This document shows positions 59,925-64,000 of a stretch of 64,000 nucleotides of DNA, one piece after another (position 1 is the stretch's first letter; each line of letters opens with the position of its first letter). The DNA is from Neurospora tetrasperma FGSC 2508. Taxonomy: Eukaryota > Ascomycota > Sordariomycetes > Sordariales > Sordariaceae. Location: contig NW_009799100.1 in the NCBI RefSeq assembly GCF_000213175.1, positions 424,886-488,885 of the forward strand. Direction: 5' to 3'. The notes under the pieces are model-generated. The model was given only the letters and a program-made list of their open reading frames with translations. It did not search any database and was not told the DNA's origin. The position numbers and the translations under genes were made by a program.

Positions 59925-62231
59925 ATGCCTACCATATCGGCACTGCCGACAGAGCTCGTCATCTTCGTGCTCGATAACCTCGACCGCTTGAGGGACCTGG
60001 CTGCACTTGCCAGGATCAACCGAAGGCTATACGATGTGGTGAACCCTATCCTTTACAAGCGCGCAGTATCGCGCGACTTTCCCTACCCCCTCGAGTGGGC
60101 AGCACACAACGGCGTGGTCGGGACCCTGTTAAAGGCCCTTGACTCTGGTGCAGATCCCAACCACGAGTTCCACCAATGCACATCATCCAGGGAGTGGAGA
60201 AAGGCTCTTACTCAACGAGGCCAGCTTCACCCGGGCTGGGATGCCGCAAGTGTCTGCGATTCTAGAAGCACTTTGCTGGCCGGTAGCAACGACAGCTCCT
60301 ACGGTGTTCAAAGTACGGCATATGACGACGATGAATCCATGTCGGATTACACGGATGACGGCGACAACTATACCGACCATGAACCCATGTTCTATTCGCC
60401 TACCCTCGATGGTGACGGCCGTAGCGTTGGTCGCAGCGACGATTCTGATGGTTCGGGAAGATGGACCCAAACCAAGTTCGGCCGCAGGTACACTGCCCTC
60501 CATCTCGCCGCTAGAGCGGGCCACATCGGAGCCATCAGCACTCTGCTCGAACGCGGTGCCCGGATGGACGTAGTGGCCAAACAGTTCTGTTCTTGCTGGC
60601 GAGAATATGGCATCTTGACTTCGATGGAAGGCACCGCCTCAATCGATGGACTCTACATTCCGGGCTGGACGCCTCTCCATGTCGCCATCTGTCATGGCCA
60701 CGAACAGGCTGCGATCAAACTTTTGGCCAGTGGAGCACCGATCTACATGGAGCTTTTTCCCCCGTGGGAGAATTCGGGCTTTCTCGAGTATCCTGCTACG
60801 GCCCTCCACCATGCTGCCGCCATGGGCCTTGTTCATGTCATTCGATATCTGGTGGACGTTGGACTGCAGACAGACATCGATGTGCGCGACAATAAGACCC
60901 TTACTCCCTTTTACTACGCCTACGCATATCGCCGCTGGGACTCTACCGTGCCGCTGCTGCTCAATCTCGGCGCCAACATCAACGTCGATATTGACATATT
61001 CCTGCCCTACTCAACCATCTCACCACTGGGTGAGGCTTGCCGCGTCGGAAACTACGAGGATGCAGACAGGTTGATCGAGCTCGGCGCCGACGTCAACCGT
61101 GGCTACATTGCAACCAATATCGGCAATGGCTTGACCCCCCTCCACATGTGCGCTATGCCTCCGGCCAAAGGCCATCGCTTTGCTATGCTTTCCGCAGGAG
61201 GAGCCAACATTTCAGAAGAGCCGGAAACGCGCGAACAGGAATACACAAAAGCAGTGAAGCATGGCTTGGATCGGATGCGAACGATCGAGAAACTAGTGGC
61301 TCACGGAGCAGCCCTGGAGACAAGAGATTGCCCAGGCGACACACCGCTCATCGCGGCAGTCCAGCACTTCAACGTGCCGGCCATCAAGGCCCTGATCAAA
61401 GCAGGCGCCGACATCCACGCCACCAACTCTCGTGGCCGAAATGTCCTCATGCAAGCCATCGATGGCCCTCCCTTGCCCATCTCCTCCATGTCACCACGTG
61501 TGAACATCAATACCCTCAGCCGCGTCCTCCGCGAGCTTCTCAATAACGGCGCCAGGATCGACCACAGAGACAACCAAGGCAACAATCTCCTGCACGTAAT
61601 CTGCAAATGCTCCCAAGAGCGGCTCACCCCCGACCTCCAGTGCGACATCCTCCGTCTCGTCCTCAACATCCCCGGCGCCGCAGCCCTCATGCAGGCCCGA
61701 GAAGACTCGCACGAGTCTCTCACCCCGCTCATGGTGGCCTTTATGGAAGGCCGACTCATGTGCTGCGACGTCCTCGTCCGCCGCGGATGCTGGGGTGGGG
61801 ACAGTAACCCCCAGCGGAAGGAAGACCTGGCGTGGATGGCCAACCGGTGCTATCTCCGCAACAACAACCCCGACCAGCACCTAATGCATTTCCTCCTGGA
61901 CCTGGACGTGGACGGATACCTGGCTACAGACCCGCAGTTTGCCGCCTATATCCTGCATGACCTTGAGCGGGGCTGGGTTCGTCACTCGGGAGACGATCTG
62001 TTTGATCCCCAGCGCCCTGTGACCTTCCTGGGCGAGCGGCTGTATAATCGCTCTATTCTGCTGCGGGGGCTGGACGAGTTGGATGAGGATGTCTTGGGGA
62101 AACCCAAGGAGGACGTGAAGGCGTGGTGCGCCAGCGCGAGTACCAAGCAGATGGGTCTGTGTACTAGTAATAATAGTATTATGGATGATCCGTTTGGATG
62201 GGCGCGGCCGCTGCCTGATCCTAGTTGGTAG
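59925..62231 (+). CDS. F-box-like and ankyrin-repeat protein
   Basis: A single exon of 768 residues. The first ~45 residues (ISALPTELVIFVLDNLDRL, followed by a Leu-rich stretch to NPILYKRAV) fit an F-box-like motif, which would recruit the SKP1 ubiquitin-ligase core. From about residue 188 there are ankyrin repeats, including YTALHLAARAGHIGAISTLL, GWTPLHVAICHGHEQAAIKL, TALHHAAAMGLVHVIRYL, ISPLGEACRVGNYEDADRL, DTPLIAAVQHFNVPAIKAL and LTPLMVAFMEGRLMCCDVL. An acidic, Asp/Tyr-rich spacer (SDYTDDGDNYTDHEP) separates the two. It is a protein-binding scaffold; the target is unknown. The ATG chosen has context GACCATGCC; a TTG two codons earlier is not used. The family is large and lineage-specific in fungi. 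Confidence 0.9.
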   Translation: MPTISALPTELVIFVLDNLDRLRDLAALARINRRLYDVVNPILYKRAVSRDFPYPLEWAAHNGVVGTLLKALDSGADPNHEFHQCTSSREWRKALTQRGQLHPGWDAASVCDSRSTLLAGSNDSSYGVQSTAYDDDESMSDYTDDGDNYTDHEPMFYSPTLDGDGRSVGRSDDSDGSGRWTQTKFGRRYTALHLAARAGHIGAISTLLERGARMDVVAKQFCSCWREYGILTSMEGTASIDGLYIPGWTPLHVAICHGHEQAAIKLLASGAPIYMELFPPWENSGFLEYPATALHHAAAMGLVHVIRYLVDVGLQTDIDVRDNKTLTPFYYAYAYRRWDSTVPLLLNLGANINVDIDIFLPYSTISPLGEACRVGNYEDADRLIELGADVNRGYIATNIGNGLTPLHMCAMPPAKGHRFAMLSAGGANISEEPETREQEYTKAVKHGLDRMRTIEKLVAHGAALETRDCPGDTPLIAAVQHFNVPAIKALIKAGADIHATNSRGRNVLMQAIDGPPLPISSMSPRVNINTLSRVLRELLNNGARIDHRDNQGNNLLHVICKCSQERLTPDLQCDILRLVLNIPGAAALMQAREDSHESLTPLMVAFMEGRLMCCDVLVRRGCWGGDSNPQRKEDLAWMANRCYLRNNNPDQHLMHFLLDLDVDGYLATDPQFAAYILHDLERGWVRHSGDDLFDPQRPVTFLGERLYNRSILLRGLDELDEDVLGKPKEDVKAWCASASTKQMGLCTSNNSIMDDPFGWARPLPDPSW

Positions 62232-64000
62232 TGATTATTTGCTCTCTCTCTTTCTTTCTTATTTTTTTCTTTTTTTTTTTCTCTTTTGATTGCTGAGACG
62301 ATACACATTTCCTATTGTACAATTCACTTTTCCTTTTTCCCATTTTCGGTTCTCTTTTTTTTTTCAATTTCGGTTATGTATAATCCGCGCGGCGTTCAGG
62401 ACGGCACTGGCGGCGTTACGTGGCGCGTTAAAGGTGCATTAGTTGATGTTTGCGGGATATAGAGGTAAGAGTACCTAGACGGGAGGGATGGATGCTAGGA
62501 TGGGAGGGGATTGGAGGTACGGAAGATATTAGGGCGGGATGGTTAGATAGAGGTACTTGGGTAGAGAGAGGTAAGTCACCGAGAGTCGTAGAGGTAGTGC
62601 GAGAATTCAAACACCTACCTACGCTTTGACCTCTACCTTACTTACTTCGCGGATCTCCGTATGCGACATTAAATAGTAATCACTTGCACTCACATTTCTC
62701 TCCCCTTCCTCCTGTACCTCTACTTTCTCCCACACGCGACATAGATCAGAGTCACAACACACTACCTCTACGCTTTTACCTACACATTGCGCTACGCCTT
62801 ACCTATCTCCTTTTATTCCCAAGACTAGGTAGGTAGGTAGGTGTGCTTCCAGCTTTTCGAAACCCGGGAACCTGTGCGTAGCGATTTCTTTTCTTTTCTT
62901 TCAGTCGAACACCGGGCAATTTTTGCGCTTCACAAACCATTCGTCACTGACTACCTAACCAAGTTCACTCAAGTGAGAACACTTACGTTAGGACCTAGAG
63001 GTAATTTGTTTTCCTTTGTTGAGGTTCTCTTCCATTCAATCCTTATGTGCCGAATCCGGCCTTTGATGTAAAGAAACCTAACCCTACCTTCTAGGTATCG
63101 TATGTCACAAGCGCCAGGCAGCCCCTTTAGAATGGCGGACCAATTGACTGGTGCTCGCCGCACAATATAGACAAGCGGAAGAGAAGGGAGTTACTGCCCG
63201 CGATGACATCGATTTTGATTTCACCAAATGCGTTCAGAGAAACTTCCTGGCTAGGTACCGTCAGTAGTCATGACCACGAGCTAGGTACTAGACGCGGTAA
63301 ACACCTACCTACATCAAAGGACATGACACCGCGTCACGAAGCGTGTGAGCCTGTAGTGCGTGGCGGCACACTACCTACCTAGTTGAGGTAAAGAGGTAGG
63401 TACCTCTGGCAACCGAAGTCTTGCAAGGAAGTCTTGCAAGCCTCGCTGCCGGGTATATAACACAAGGCCTGGCACCTTGCTTAACGGAGTTAAAGTGGAA
63501 GTGCCCCTGTGCGAGTGCGAGTGTGGTTGCGAGGGTTCCTTTCTTTCGTTGTAGTCGCGCAGTCGGTTCTTGTTTCGATGGGGAGGGCAGAAGGGTTATT
63601 AACGTTGTTGCTTCGTTCCAATCCATAGGTACCTAGGTATGTTGGAGGTATGTATGCTTTGAAGAGCGCACGTGTGGCCTTGGGGAGAGAGCGTGTGGCT
63701 TGGGTCATGGTGATCGTAATAGTAGGTAAAAAGTGAGCTCGGTAATAGAGGCAGTTCAAAGAACAACACTACCTAGAAAAAGGCGACGACGTGATGGCTT
63801 AGCGCGGGTAGGTAGTAAGCAACTTCACGGACTAGGAACATTGCAACCGACGCGGGAGACTTCCAGATTACCAAGTCCACCTGTCCACCCGTCCACCCGT
63901 CCACCCCCCGTCTCGGTGTACCAGCCGCACGCGCAAGGCAACAAGCACAAGGCGAGCAAGCAGGCACGTACCCCCTCCAGTAGGTACCCCCAGTGCCCAG
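62232..64000. other. Gene-free, short-repeat-rich end of window
   Basis: No gene supported. It contains poly-pyrimidine and T-runs just after the ankyrin gene (62240-62360), TAGGTAGG arrays (62826-62842, 63370-63395) and octamers TAGAGGTA/TACCTCTA near 62461, 62549, 62590, 62716, 62763 and 62999. Short plus and minus frames are motif-free. Confidence 0.55.

Noticed and set aside
1-64000. CRISPR arrays, bacterial promoters or ribosome binding sites
   Set aside because: The spliced genes and overall content are eukaryotic; no direct-repeat/spacer array was seen.

Overview
The window reads as nuclear DNA of a filamentous ascomycete, most likely Neurospora or a close relative in the Sordariales. 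The reasons are: short introns (about 55-155 bases, GTAAGT-like donors, CTAAC/CTGAC-like branch points, CAG/TAG acceptors), C-rich codon use, large gene-poor tracts filled with TAGG/CCTA-type short repeats, a highly reducing polyketide synthase, a Zn(II)2Cys6 regulator and an HST3/HST4-type sirtuin. The gene set also matches my memory of a Neurospora crassa neighbourhood (glutamine synthetase, sirtuin, PKS), but no database was consulted.

Layout. 2.5-6.2 kb holds two tandem plus-strand genes: glutamine synthetase (9 exons) and a D-2-hydroxyacid dehydrogenase. 6.2-15.5 kb has no intact gene I can support. It holds decayed coding sequence: a glutamine-rich relic at 7.4-8.3 kb and two oppositely oriented fragments of a SNF2-type helicase C-lobe near 10.5 and 12.5 kb. 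15.5-19.6 kb is a very large sirtuin. 19.6-37.0 kb is a 17-kb gene desert with small relics (an RRM protein resembling Pub1/TIA-1, a possible BTB piece), two related tRNA-like Pol III elements with the same upstream promoter-like block, and a dense scatter of an octamer TAGAGGTA/TACCTCTA. 37.0-39.2 kb is a five-exon Zn2Cys6 transcription factor. It converges on a 2576-residue highly reducing PKS (KS-AT-DH-cMT-ER-KR-ACP) on the minus strand at 42.8-50.6 kb. 55.3-57.5 kb is an atypical short-chain dehydrogenase with a long low-complexity head. 59.9-62.2 kb is an F-box/ankyrin-repeat protein. The remaining DNA is intergenic, repeat-rich and without a recognisable gene.

Working together. The genes do not form an obvious operon-like unit. 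The PKS has a regulator on one side (tail to tail, 3.5 kb away) and an SDR on the other (about 4.7 kb from the PKS start), so a minimal polyketide locus is possible. The wide spacing, the absence of a transporter, P450 or releasing enzyme, and the SDR's missing catalytic motif all argue for caution. The most unusual signals are the pair of tRNA-like elements and the palindromic octamer, both outside coding sequence.
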